DNA of 7,901 nucleotides. Source: Planctomycetota bacterium. GTDB taxonomy: Bacteria; Planctomycetota; MHYJ01; JACPRB01. The notes under the pieces are model-generated. The model had not been told where the DNA came from. It did no database searches and was given only the letters and a program-made list of their open reading frames with translations. The stretch lies in assembly GCA_023261405.1 (NCBI GenBank), contig JAHFOZ010000243.1, positions 1-7,901 on the forward strand, read 5' to 3'. Each line of letters starts with the position of its first letter. The stretch's first letter is position 1. Position numbers and translations under genes: made by a program. Shown here piece by piece: positions 1 through 6,124 of this stretch.

Positions 1-904
1 GGGTCACAGGCTCGGTGAGGTGCTTCGCGATGACGTCGGCGGCGCTCTGGCCGGAGTAGGGGACCTCGCCGGCGACCATGTGGTAGAAGCTCGCGCCCAG
101 AGAATAAATGTCCGCGCGCGTGTCCACGCTCTGCTCCCCGCGGGCCTGCTCCGGGGCGATGTAGTAGGGCGTCCCCATGGAGGCGCCGGGTCGCGTGCCG
201 GAGGCGTCGCCCTCCGAACCGGCGGGGAGCTTGGCGAGGCCCAGGTCGAGGAGCTTGGCGGTGCCCTCGCGCGTGAGCATGATGTTGTCGGGCTTGATGT
301 CGCGGTGGATGATGCCGTGGCTGAAGGCGTGGTGGAGGGCGCGGGCGATCTGGGTGGCGATGTTGACCGCGCGCTTCTCGTCGAGCGCGCCGCCGCGCTT
401 GAGGAGCTCGCCCACGGTGGGCCCGTCGATGTACTCCATGGCGAAGTAGTGGACGCCGTTGGAGTCGCCCACGTCGATGCCCTGGATGATGTTCGGGTGG
501 TTGAGCCGCGCCACGGCGCGCGCCTCGCGCAGGAACCGCTCGCGGAACTTCTCGTTCTGGGAGTACTTGGGGGCGAGGACCTTGATGGCGACGATGCGGT
601 CCATCGAGATCTGGAGCGCCTTGTAGATGGAGCCCATGGCGCCCTGGCCGATCTTGGTGAGGATCTTGTAGCCGGCGATCGAGGTGTGCCCGCCCTTGAG
701 GCCCTGGTACTTGAAGATCTCCTTCACCTGGGCGTCGGTCACGTAGCCCTTGGCGAGCATGATCTCGCCGAGCTTCTTGGGGGCGACTCCGAGCTCCTTC
801 ATCTTCTCCTGGAGCCGGAGGCACTCGTCCACCTTCTCGAGCGAGGTGAAGCCGAGCTTGATGGCAATGGAGCCGAAATGGAGGTTCTCTTGTCCTTCAG
901 CCAT
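1..904 (-). CDS. Ser/Thr protein kinase with N-terminal MshEN-like repeats (partial, C-terminus off the left edge)
   Basis: The gene encodes a Hanks-type protein kinase that would phosphorylate Ser/Thr on unknown protein targets. 301 codons are visible from ATG 904 and the frame is still open at base 1. The kinase domain starts near residue 79. It has the glycine loop GQGAMG (86-91), VAIK with Lys108, a helix-C Glu in REAR (E127), the catalytic loop HRDIKPDN (200-207, Asp202), a metal-binding DLG (220-222) instead of DFG, the activation segment GTPYYIAPE (244-252) and DIYSLG (265-270). Kinase subdomains X-XI and any C-terminal sensor or membrane segment lie outside the window. Residues 9-67 form two repeats with the spacing of MshEN/GspE-N motifs (G-x6-G-x13-Q, twice). 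The active-site residues are intact, so it is probably a functional kinase. It is transcribed divergently from leuS. No strong Shine-Dalgarno precedes the ATG. The start is chosen because the N-terminal repeat begins soon after it. The kinase call is certain; the ligand of the N-terminal domain is unknown. Confidence 0.95.
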   Translation of the reverse strand, partial: MAEGQENLHFGSIAIKLGFTSLEKVDECLRLQEKMKELGVAPKKLGEIMLAKGYVTDAQVKEIFKYQGLKGGHTSIAGYKILTKIGQGAMGSIYKALQISMDRIVAIKVLAPKYSQNEKFRERFLREARAVARLNHPNIIQGIDVGDSNGVHYFAMEYIDGPTVGELLKRGGALDEKRAVNIATQIARALHHAFSHGIIHRDIKPDNIMLTREGTAKLLDLGLAKLPAGSEGDASGTRPGASMGTPYYIAPEQARGEQSVDTRADIYSLGASFYHMVAGEVPYSGQSAADVIAKHLTEPVT

Positions 905-931
905 AGTCTGAGTCGTCAGTCCCGAGGCCCT

Positions 932-959
932 ATTCTATTTCAGGACGGACCGAACGCAA
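932..959 (-). promoter_or_regulatory. Candidate sigma70-type promoter for the kinase gene
   Basis: Read on the minus strand there is TTGCGT (959-954), a 16-nt spacer, and TAGAAT (937-932). Five of six bases match the -10 consensus but only three of six match the -35. Transcription would begin near 925, leaving a leader of about 20 nt before ATG 904. It lies in the only AT-richer patch of the divergent region. The site is inferred from sequence only. Confidence 0.4.
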
Positions 960-986
960 GGGATATTCCCGGGACGGGGCGGCGGC

Positions 987-1015
987 TTGCGGACCGGGTG
1001 CAAAACCGCTAGAAT
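987..1015 (+). promoter_or_regulatory. Candidate sigma70-type promoter for leuS
   Basis: TTGCGG (987-992), a 17-nt spacer and TAGAAT (1010-1015) make a plausible promoter. The -10 matches consensus at five of six positions. Only 10 nt separate the -10 hexamer from the leuS ATG at 1026, so a start 6-8 nt after the -10 would give a nearly leaderless mRNA. This agrees with the lack of any Shine-Dalgarno before the ATG. The first two elements closely resemble those of the kinase promoter on the other strand. The site is inferred from sequence only. Confidence 0.4.
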
Positions 1016-1025
1016 TCCGCCCGCC

Positions 1026-3431
1026 ATGAAATACGACTTCAAGGCCCTGGAGGCCCGTGCGCAGGCGAAATGGGCCGCGCAGGACCTCTACCGGACCCCG
1101 GAAAATCCGAAGCGGAAGTACTACGTCCTGGAGATGTTCGCCTACCCCTCGGGCGACATCCACATGGGCCACTTCCGGAACTACGGCATCGGCGACGTCG
1201 TGGCGCGCTACCGGATGATGAAGGGCGACGACGTCTTCCACCCCTTCGGCTGGGACGCCTTCGGCCTCCCCGCGGAGCAGGCCGCCATCAAGAACAAGCT
1301 CCACCCGGGCCCCTGGACGCGGGGGAACGTCGAGACCGGCAAGAAGACGCTCCAGAGGATGGGGATCTCCTACGACTGGAACAGCGAGGTCCGGACCTGC
1401 GAGCCGGACTACTACAAGTGGACCCAGTGGCTCTTCCTCCTGCTCTACAAGAACGGGTGGGCCTACCGGGCCGCGAGCGCGGTCAACTGGTGCGAGCAGG
1501 ACGGCATCCTCGCCAACGAGCAGGTCCACGACGGGAAGTGCTGGCGCTGCGACCGCGAGGTGATCAAGAAGCCCATCGAGAACTGCTGGTTCTTCAAGTA
1601 CTCGGCCATGGCCGGGCGGCTGCTGGACGACATCGAGAAGCTTCCCGGCTGGCCGGAGTCCACCAAGGCCGCCCAAAGGCAGTGGATCGGGCGGAGCGTC
1701 GGCGCGGAGATCGACTTCGACTTCGAGGGCCGAAAGCTCACGGTTTTCACGACGCGGCCCGACACCGTCTTCGGGGTGAGCTTCGTCGTCGTGGCCCCCG
1801 AGCATCCCCTTGCCGCCGAGATCGCCACGCCGGAAGTGAAGGAGTACATCCGGAAGGCCGGACAGAAGAGCGAGCGCGAGCGGACCATGGAGGGCGACAA
1901 GGACGGCGTCTTCAGCGGCCGGTATGTCACGAATCCGCTGAGCGGCGAGAAGGTCCCCCTCTGGGTGGCCGACTACGTCCTCGCCCACTACGGGACCGGC
2001 GTCGTCATGGGCGTGCCCGCGCACGACGCGCGCGACTACGTCTTCGCGAAGAAGTACGCGCTCCCCGTGAGGATCGTCATCTCGGGCGGCCCGGCGACCT
2101 ACGAGGACGCCTACGTCGGCGAAGGGGCGATGATCGCCTCCGGCGAGCTCAACGGGACTCCGTCGCCCGGGGGCATCCCCGGCGTGATCGAGTTCATCGC
2201 GAAGCGGGGCCTGGGCCGCGCGAAGACGAACTTTCGTCTCAAGGACTGGCTCGTCTCGCGCCAGCGTTACTGGGGCTGCCCCATCCCGATCACTCATTGT
2301 CCGAAGTGCGGCCCGCAGCCGGTGCCGGAGAAGGACCTGCCCGTCCGCCTGCCCGACGTCACGGAGTTCATCCCCAAGGGGCGCTCGCCGCTGGCCGATC
2401 ACCCCGAATTCATGAACACGACCTGTCCGAAGTGCGGCGGTCCCGCCCAGCGCGACCCCGACACCATGGACACGTTCATGTGCTCCAGCTACTACCTCTA
2501 CCGCTATGTCGACCCGAAAAACGACCGCGAGCCCTGGCGCCAGGAGGAGATCCGGAAGTGGCTCCCCGTGGACCTCTACATCGGCGGGGACGAACACGCC
2601 TGCATGCACCTGCTCTACTTCCGGTTCATCGCGAAGGTGCTCTTCGATGCGGGGTTCGTTCCCACCGACGAGCCGGTACTGAGGCTCTATCACCAGGGGA
2701 TGGTGGCCGACGCCGGCGGCGTGACGATGTCCAAGTCCAGGGGCAACGCCGTCTCCCCGCAGGAGATCATGGACCGGTGGGGCGTGGACGTAGCCCGCCT
2801 CGCCATGTTCGCCTTCGCCCCCTCCGACGGGCAGATCAAGTGGAAGGAGGACGGGCTGGCCAGCGCGGGCAAGCTCGTGTTCCGTCTCTGGGACCTCTAC
2901 GAGGATCTCGCCCCGAAGGTGAAGGGCGCCGCCGGGGAATCCGCGGCCTGCAGGACGCTCCAGCAGCGCGCCCAGATCGTCCTGGGGCGCATGACCGACG
3001 CCTGCGAGCACGGGCTCGATTTCAACACCGTGATCGCGAAGTTCTTCGAGTTCCTCAACGAGGTGGACGCGGTCAAGCCCGACCCGAAGACCGACGACGA
3101 GCGGCGGGCCTTCCGGGGGATCCTCGACCTGCTCGCGCGGGCGATCGCCCCCCTGGCGCCGTTTCTGGGCGAGACATTCTGGGAGATGCTGGGCGGAAGC
3201 GGCAGCGTCTTCAAGGCCGCCTGGCCGGTCTACGACCCGGCGAAGGCCGCCTCGGACGAGGTCGAGATCCCCGTACAGGTGAACGGCAAGCTCAGGGGAA
3301 AGTTCACGGTCGCGGCCGGCGCGCCGGACGAGGAACTCAAAGCGAAGGCGCTCGCGCTGCCGGCGCTCGCCGGGCTGACCCCGAAGAAGGTCATCGTGGT
3401 GAAGGGGAAGCTGGTCAACGTCGTCGCGTAA
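1026..3431 (+). CDS. leuS: Leucyl-tRNA synthetase (LeuRS)
   Basis: This cytoplasmic class I synthetase charges tRNA-Leu with leucine using ATP. The product is 801 residues, close to Bacillus-type LeuRS and complete. The class I HIGH signature appears as HMGH (46-49), followed by the family-typical GWDAFGLPAE. A first zinc module is suggested by C156, C172 and C175 (CWRC), and a second by CPKC at 425-428 and 467-470. The CP1 editing domain, which clears mischarged tRNA, is present: TTRPDT (242-247) and the editing-site stretch PAHDARD, with D337 equivalent to the conserved editing Asp. The KMSKS loop reads TMSKS (567-571). After it come the anticodon-binding helical domain and the small C-terminal domain (IPVQVNGKLRGK). 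The start is ATG 1026, where family homology begins (MKYDFKALE). An in-frame TTG at 987 would add 13 unconserved residues and would place the promoter inside the gene. No Shine-Dalgarno is visible. The gene converges on the lipoprotein gene ending at 3475. Confidence 0.98.
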   Translation: MKYDFKALEARAQAKWAAQDLYRTPENPKRKYYVLEMFAYPSGDIHMGHFRNYGIGDVVARYRMMKGDDVFHPFGWDAFGLPAEQAAIKNKLHPGPWTRGNVETGKKTLQRMGISYDWNSEVRTCEPDYYKWTQWLFLLLYKNGWAYRAASAVNWCEQDGILANEQVHDGKCWRCDREVIKKPIENCWFFKYSAMAGRLLDDIEKLPGWPESTKAAQRQWIGRSVGAEIDFDFEGRKLTVFTTRPDTVFGVSFVVVAPEHPLAAEIATPEVKEYIRKAGQKSERERTMEGDKDGVFSGRYVTNPLSGEKVPLWVADYVLAHYGTGVVMGVPAHDARDYVFAKKYALPVRIVISGGPATYEDAYVGEGAMIASGELNGTPSPGGIPGVIEFIAKRGLGRAKTNFRLKDWLVSRQRYWGCPIPITHCPKCGPQPVPEKDLPVRLPDVTEFIPKGRSPLADHPEFMNTTCPKCGGPAQRDPDTMDTFMCSSYYLYRYVDPKNDREPWRQEEIRKWLPVDLYIGGDEHACMHLLYFRFIAKVLFDAGFVPTDEPVLRLYHQGMVADAGGVTMSKSRGNAVSPQEIMDRWGVDVARLAMFAFAPSDGQIKWKEDGLASAGKLVFRLWDLYEDLAPKVKGAAGESAACRTLQQRAQIVLGRMTDACEHGLDFNTVIAKFFEFLNEVDAVKPDPKTDDERRAFRGILDLLARAIAPLAPFLGETFWEMLGGSGSVFKAAWPVYDPAKAASDEVEIPVQVNGKLRGKFTVAAGAPDEELKAKALALPALAGLTPKKVIVVKGKLVNVVA

Positions 3432-3434
3432 ACG

Positions 3435-3449
3435 GCAGCTACGAGCTGC
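3435..3449 (+). terminator. Short hairpin after leuS (weak terminator candidate)
   Basis: GCAGCT, loop ACG, AGCTGC is a perfect 6-bp stem that begins 4 nt after the leuS stop. No T-tract follows on either strand, so it is not a standard intrinsic terminator. It lies in a 43-nt spacer between convergent genes and could serve either strand, or be only a by-product of the heptamer repeats it overlaps. Confidence 0.3.
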
Positions 3450-3471
3450 TGGCTACCGGCTCTCGGCTGGG
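3437..3471 (+). repeat. Five tandem degenerate heptamers RGCTNNN
   Basis: The convergent spacer reads as consecutive 7-nt units AGCTACG, AGCTGCT, GGCTACC, GGCTCTC, GGCTGGG. Each unit keeps RGCT in its first four positions while the last three vary. The array fills most of the gap between leuS and the next gene and stops just before the latter's stop codon. Its function is unknown. Similar short heptamer arrays exist between genes in other bacteria, but I cannot assign this one to a named family. Confidence 0.6.
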
Positions 3472-3474
3472 GGC

Positions 3475-4146
3475 CTACTTCTCGGGGGCCCGGATCTCCA
3501 GCTCGGCGCGGGGGGCCTCGTTGCCGAAGAGGGCCAGTTCCATGGAGAAGCGGCCGAACTGGCGCTTGACGAGGCCGCCGAAGTCCTTCTGCCCGGCGAA
3601 GGGGACCTCCTTCGAGAACCAGTTCACCATCTTGCTCATGCGGCGATCGGGGTAGGTGAGCGTGGTCGTGACCCGGGTGCAGTCGTACGACTTGCCTCCC
3701 ACCACGATCCGATCGACGTCCACCTTGCTCTGGGCCTGGGCCGTGCTGGAGTCGCGGCGTGCCTCGGGCTCCGGGGCGGGCTTGCCCCCCCTGGGGCTCG
3801 GGTAGATCTGCCCGGGGATGCCCCCCGGCTCGCCCACCCAGCGCTCCAGGAACTTTCCGCCCCGCTCCATCTTGTCCTTGATGATCATGGGACGCGGGTC
3901 GGCCGGGACCTTGTTCTCCACCCACACGCCCGCGCGGTCCTCGGCCACCACCGCCCACTTGTAGGGCTCCACCCGCGCCTCGCCCGCCATCTTCACGTAG
4001 TAGAGCGCGTAATCGCCCGCCTTCAGGAACGCCGGGTCGAAGGCCAGCTTCGAGGCCATCCCCTTCTCGAAGGCCAGCTCGTCGACCGCCCCGCCTGGCG
4101 AGGAACAGCCGGCGACGAGCAGAAGGGCCGCGATCGGTCGTCTCAT
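3475..4146 (-). CDS. Predicted lipoprotein of unknown function
   Basis: The product has 223 residues. It opens with two arginines, a short hydrophobic stretch and a lipobox LVAGC with the lipidated Cys at 14, so it should be exported and anchored to a membrane through a lipid. I do not recognise the mature domain. What can be seen is an N-terminal part rich in aromatic strands (AGDYALYYVKM, PYKWAVVAEDRAGVWVE), a Pro/Ala/Ser-rich probable linker at about 115-141, and a C-terminal strand-rich part ending in NWFSKEVPF and GLVKRQFGRF. The last part faintly recalls envelope proteins in which a loaded beta sheet carries a conserved Trp-Phe-Ser turn, but this is not enough to name a family. It is the last gene of the minus-strand cluster: ATG 4146 lies 10 nt after the rarA stop, and its Shine-Dalgarno AGGA (4158-4155, 8 nt before ATG) overlaps that TAG stop, which supports the start and translational linkage to rarA. 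Confidence 0.85.
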   Translation of the reverse strand: MRRPIAALLLVAGCSSPGGAVDELAFEKGMASKLAFDPAFLKAGDYALYYVKMAGEARVEPYKWAVVAEDRAGVWVENKVPADPRPMIIKDKMERGGKFLERWVGEPGGIPGQIYPSPRGGKPAPEPEARRDSSTAQAQSKVDVDRIVVGGKSYDCTRVTTTLTYPDRRMSKMVNWFSKEVPFAGQKDFGGLVKRQFGRFSMELALFGNEAPRAELEIRAPEK

Positions 4147-4154
4147 GGGCGGTA

Positions 4155-4159
4155 TCCTA
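4155..4159 (-). promoter_or_regulatory. Ribosome binding site of the last lipoprotein gene, overlapping the rarA stop codon
   Basis: On the minus strand TAGGA holds the rarA TAG stop (4159-4157) and the Shine-Dalgarno AGGA (4158-4155), with ATG 4146 after an 8-nt gap. It repeats the stop-within-RBS arrangement at the head of the SDR gene. Confidence 0.7.
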
Positions 4160-5398
4160 CTGGCGCCTCCGGCGCTCTTCCATCAATTTCCGGATCGTGG
4201 CCTCGTAGCCGCGGTCCGTGGGCGCGTAGTAGACGCGCCCTTCCACGTTCGGCGGACGGTGGCCGTGCGAGACCGTCGCGCCGGGCTGGTCGTGCGCGTA
4301 CTCGTAGCCCTTCCCATATCCGGACGCTTTCATGAGGCCGGTCACTGCATTGCGCAGGTGGAGCGGCACCGGCTCGTTCGCGAGCTTCTCCACGTCCGCC
4401 TTCGCCGCCTTGTACGCCTCGCCCGCGGCGTTCGACTTCGGGGCGGTGGCCAGGTACGTGGCCGCCTGGGCGAGCGCGTAGAACCCCTCGGGCATCCCGA
4501 TGAAGTGGACGGCGTCTTTGGCCGCCACCGCCACCTGCAGGGCCCGCGGGTCGGCGTTCCCCACGTCCTCGCTTGCGAAGATCACCAGCCGCCTTACGAT
4601 GAAGAGCGGGTCCTCGCCCCCCTCCACCATCCGTGCCAGCCAGTAGAGCGCCGCGTCCGGGTCGCTCCCGCGCATCGACTTGATGAACGCCGAGACCGTG
4701 TCGTAGTGCCGCTCGCGGTCCTTGTCGTGCAGGAGGACGCGCTTCTGCGCCAGCTCCGCGAGCCCCGCCGCCGTCACCTTCCTTCCGCCCATCTCGAGCA
4801 GGTTGAGCGCCGTCCGCGCGTCTCCGCCGGAGAGGCCCGCGATCGCCTCGAGCGCGGTCTCTTCGGCCTCGATCTTCTCGAGCCCGGCCGCGCGGGAGAG
4901 GATAGCTTTCACCTGGGCGTCGCTGAGCGGCTGAAGCGTGAAGACCCGGCAGCGCGAGAGGAGGGGAGAGTTGACCTCGAAGCTCGGGTTCTCCGTGGTC
5001 GCGCCGATCAGGACGATCGTCCCGTCCTCGAGGTGGGGGAGGAAGGCGTCCTGCTGGCCGCGGTTGAAGCGGTGGATCTCGTCCACGAAGAGCAGCGTCC
5101 CCTTGCCCTCATTGAGGCGCCGCCACTTCGCCTGGTCGATAGCCTCCTTCACCTCCTTGATCCCGCTCGTGACGGCCGAGAACTGGAGGAAGTGGAGGCC
5201 CGTGCGCTCGCCCACGAGCCGCGCCAGGGTCGTCTTGCCGCATCCCGGCGGGCCCCAGAGGATCATGGAGGGCGGCTTGGAGGGGAACTTCGCGAGGGCG
5301 CGGAGGACCTCCTCCTGGCCCACGAACTCCTCGAAGGAGGCGGGGCGCATGCGGTCGGAGAGCGGCCCGGGGAGCTTCCGTTCGAAGAGGTCGCTCAC
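4157..5398 (-). CDS. rarA: Replication-associated recombination protein A (RarA/MgsA), AAA+ ATPase
   Basis: RarA is a cytoplasmic AAA+ ATPase related to clamp-loader subunits and eukaryotic Mgs1/WRNIP1. It acts at stalled or damaged replication forks. The product is 413 residues, slightly shorter than common family lengths. Motifs in order are RMRP and FVGQEE (17-30), Walker A GPPGCGKT (49-56), Walker B LLFVDEIH (102-109), the family-typical HRFNRGQQD, sensor 1 GATTEN (132-137), the arginine-finger region SRCR (148-151) and sensor 2 GDAR (192-195). The C-terminal oligomerisation domain includes ASEDVGNADP (275-284), YEYAHD (365-370) and YYAPTDRGYEA (390-400). The usual QQYLP-type stretch before that is replaced by SHGHRPPNVEGR. 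The start is GTG 5398. Its GTG shares bases with the TGA stop of the SDR gene (GTGA), so translation is probably coupled. Only a G6 run (5412-5407) stands in for a Shine-Dalgarno. All catalytic residues are present, so it should be active. Confidence 0.96.
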   Translation of the reverse strand: MSDLFERKLPGPLSDRMRPASFEEFVGQEEVLRALAKFPSKPPSMILWGPPGCGKTTLARLVGERTGLHFLQFSAVTSGIKEVKEAIDQAKWRRLNEGKGTLLFVDEIHRFNRGQQDAFLPHLEDGTIVLIGATTENPSFEVNSPLLSRCRVFTLQPLSDAQVKAILSRAAGLEKIEAEETALEAIAGLSGGDARTALNLLEMGGRKVTAAGLAELAQKRVLLHDKDRERHYDTVSAFIKSMRGSDPDAALYWLARMVEGGEDPLFIVRRLVIFASEDVGNADPRALQVAVAAKDAVHFIGMPEGFYALAQAATYLATAPKSNAAGEAYKAAKADVEKLANEPVPLHLRNAVTGLMKASGYGKGYEYAHDQPGATVSHGHRPPNVEGRVYYAPTDRGYEATIRKLMEERRRRQ

Positions 5399-6111
5399 AC
5401 CCAGAGCCCCCCGCCCACGTCGACCACCGCGCCGTTCACGTACGCAGCGGCGTCGGAGGCGAGCCAGAGGACCGCCGCGGCGATGTCGGCCGGGTCGCCC
5501 GTCCGCCGGGCCGGGACGCGGGCCGCCGCCTCGGCGATCTCCTTCCTCGAGTACGCGTAGGTGCGGATGAAGCCCGGGTTGACCATGTTGACGCGGAGCC
5601 CGCGCGGCGCCTCGGCCTGGGCGAGCGACTTCGTGAAGACCGTGAGGGCCGTCTTGGCCATCTGGTATCCCACGGCGCGCGGGTTGCCGCGCACGGTCTG
5701 CGTGACCGGCCCGCCCACGGTGATCACGACGCCGCGCGCCTTGCGGAGCAGCGGCAGCGCCTCCCGGCAGCAGAGCCAGGTGCTCTTGAGGTTGCTCGTC
5801 AGCAACCCGTCCCAGGCCTCCACATCCATCTCCGACACCGGCGTGTAGAAGAAGTGGCCCACCCCGCAGACGAGGAGATCGAGCCGCCCGAACGATTTCC
5901 GTGCGGCCGCCACGGCCTTCCGGGCGCCGGAGGGGGTCGCGACATCGGCGCGGACGTGGAGGTCGCCCGGCCCCTTCCGCGCGGAGCGTCCGTTGGAGAC
6001 CGTGGCGTAGCCCGCCTTCCGGAGTTCGCGGACGACCGTCTCGCCGATCCCGCGGTTGGATCCGGTGACGAGGGCGACGCGCCGGGAGGATGTGGAGAGC
6101 GGGGCCTTCAC
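5395..6111 (-). CDS. SDR-family oxidoreductase with a degenerate active site
   Basis: This is a classical-type short-chain dehydrogenase/reductase of 238 residues, cytoplasmic and NAD(P)-dependent by family; its substrate is unknown. The Rossmann fold nucleotide motif TGSNRGIG (16-23) is intact, and the Arg after the second Gly region (GRSARK, 41-46) would fit NADPH but does not prove it. The active-site Asn (N107 in LTSNLKS), YQMAK (Tyr149, Lys153) and VNPGFIRT are present, and the C-terminus ends in the usual NGAVVDVGGG. Two signatures deviate. The NNAG motif is CGVG (82-85), and no Ser occurs between residues 111 and 153, where the catalytic Ser normally precedes Tyr by about 13 residues; Thr131, 137 and 139 are the nearest substitutes. 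The start is GTG 6111, chosen because AGAGG lies 7 nt upstream. The GTG at 6117 is too close to that site, and longer in-frame starts run into the previous gene. It overlaps rarA by 4 nt. Confidence 0.93.
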   Translation of the reverse strand: MKAPLSTSSRRVALVTGSNRGIGETVVRELRKAGYATVSNGRSARKGPGDLHVRADVATPSGARKAVAAARKSFGRLDLLVCGVGHFFYTPVSEMDVEAWDGLLTSNLKSTWLCCREALPLLRKARGVVITVGGPVTQTVRGNPRAVGYQMAKTALTVFTKSLAQAEAPRGLRVNMVNPGFIRTYAYSRKEIAEAAARVPARRTGDPADIAAAVLWLASDAAAYVNGAVVDVGGGLWV

Positions 6112-6117
6112 GGCCAC

Positions 6118-6124
6118 ACCTCTA
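6118..6124 (-). promoter_or_regulatory. Ribosome binding site of the SDR gene, overlapping the upstream stop codon
   Basis: On the minus strand the sequence TAGAGGT contains both the TAG stop of the propeller lipoprotein gene (6124-6122) and the Shine-Dalgarno AGAGG (6123-6119). GTG 6111 follows after 7 nt. This decides the SDR start and suggests that ribosomes finishing the first gene help to start the second. Confidence 0.75.

Noticed and set aside
20..1012. A plus-strand open frame across the kinase gene
   Set aside because: The minus strand here encodes a kinase with every active-site motif. The plus-strand frame has only a compositional Leu/Gly/Val/Asp-rich product.
987..1025. A longer LeuRS starting at TTG 987
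   Set aside because: The 13 added residues do not resemble LeuRS, and the TTG is better explained as the -35 hexamer. ATG 1026 matches the family start.
930..3011. A 693-codon open frame on the minus strand, antisense to leuS
   Set aside because: Its translation is low-complexity, rich in Arg, Gly, His and Val, with no known motifs. It lies opposite a fully conserved leuS and is the usual by-product of GC-rich third positions.
1070..3655. An 861-codon plus-strand frame overlapping leuS in another frame
   Set aside because: The translation is Arg/Gly/Pro-rich and motif-free, while leuS in its own frame has all class I synthetase signatures. It also runs into the convergent lipoprotein gene.
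4145..5560. A 471-codon plus-strand frame opposite rarA
   Set aside because: It is antisense to a well-conserved AAA+ ATPase with all motifs and carries no domain itself.
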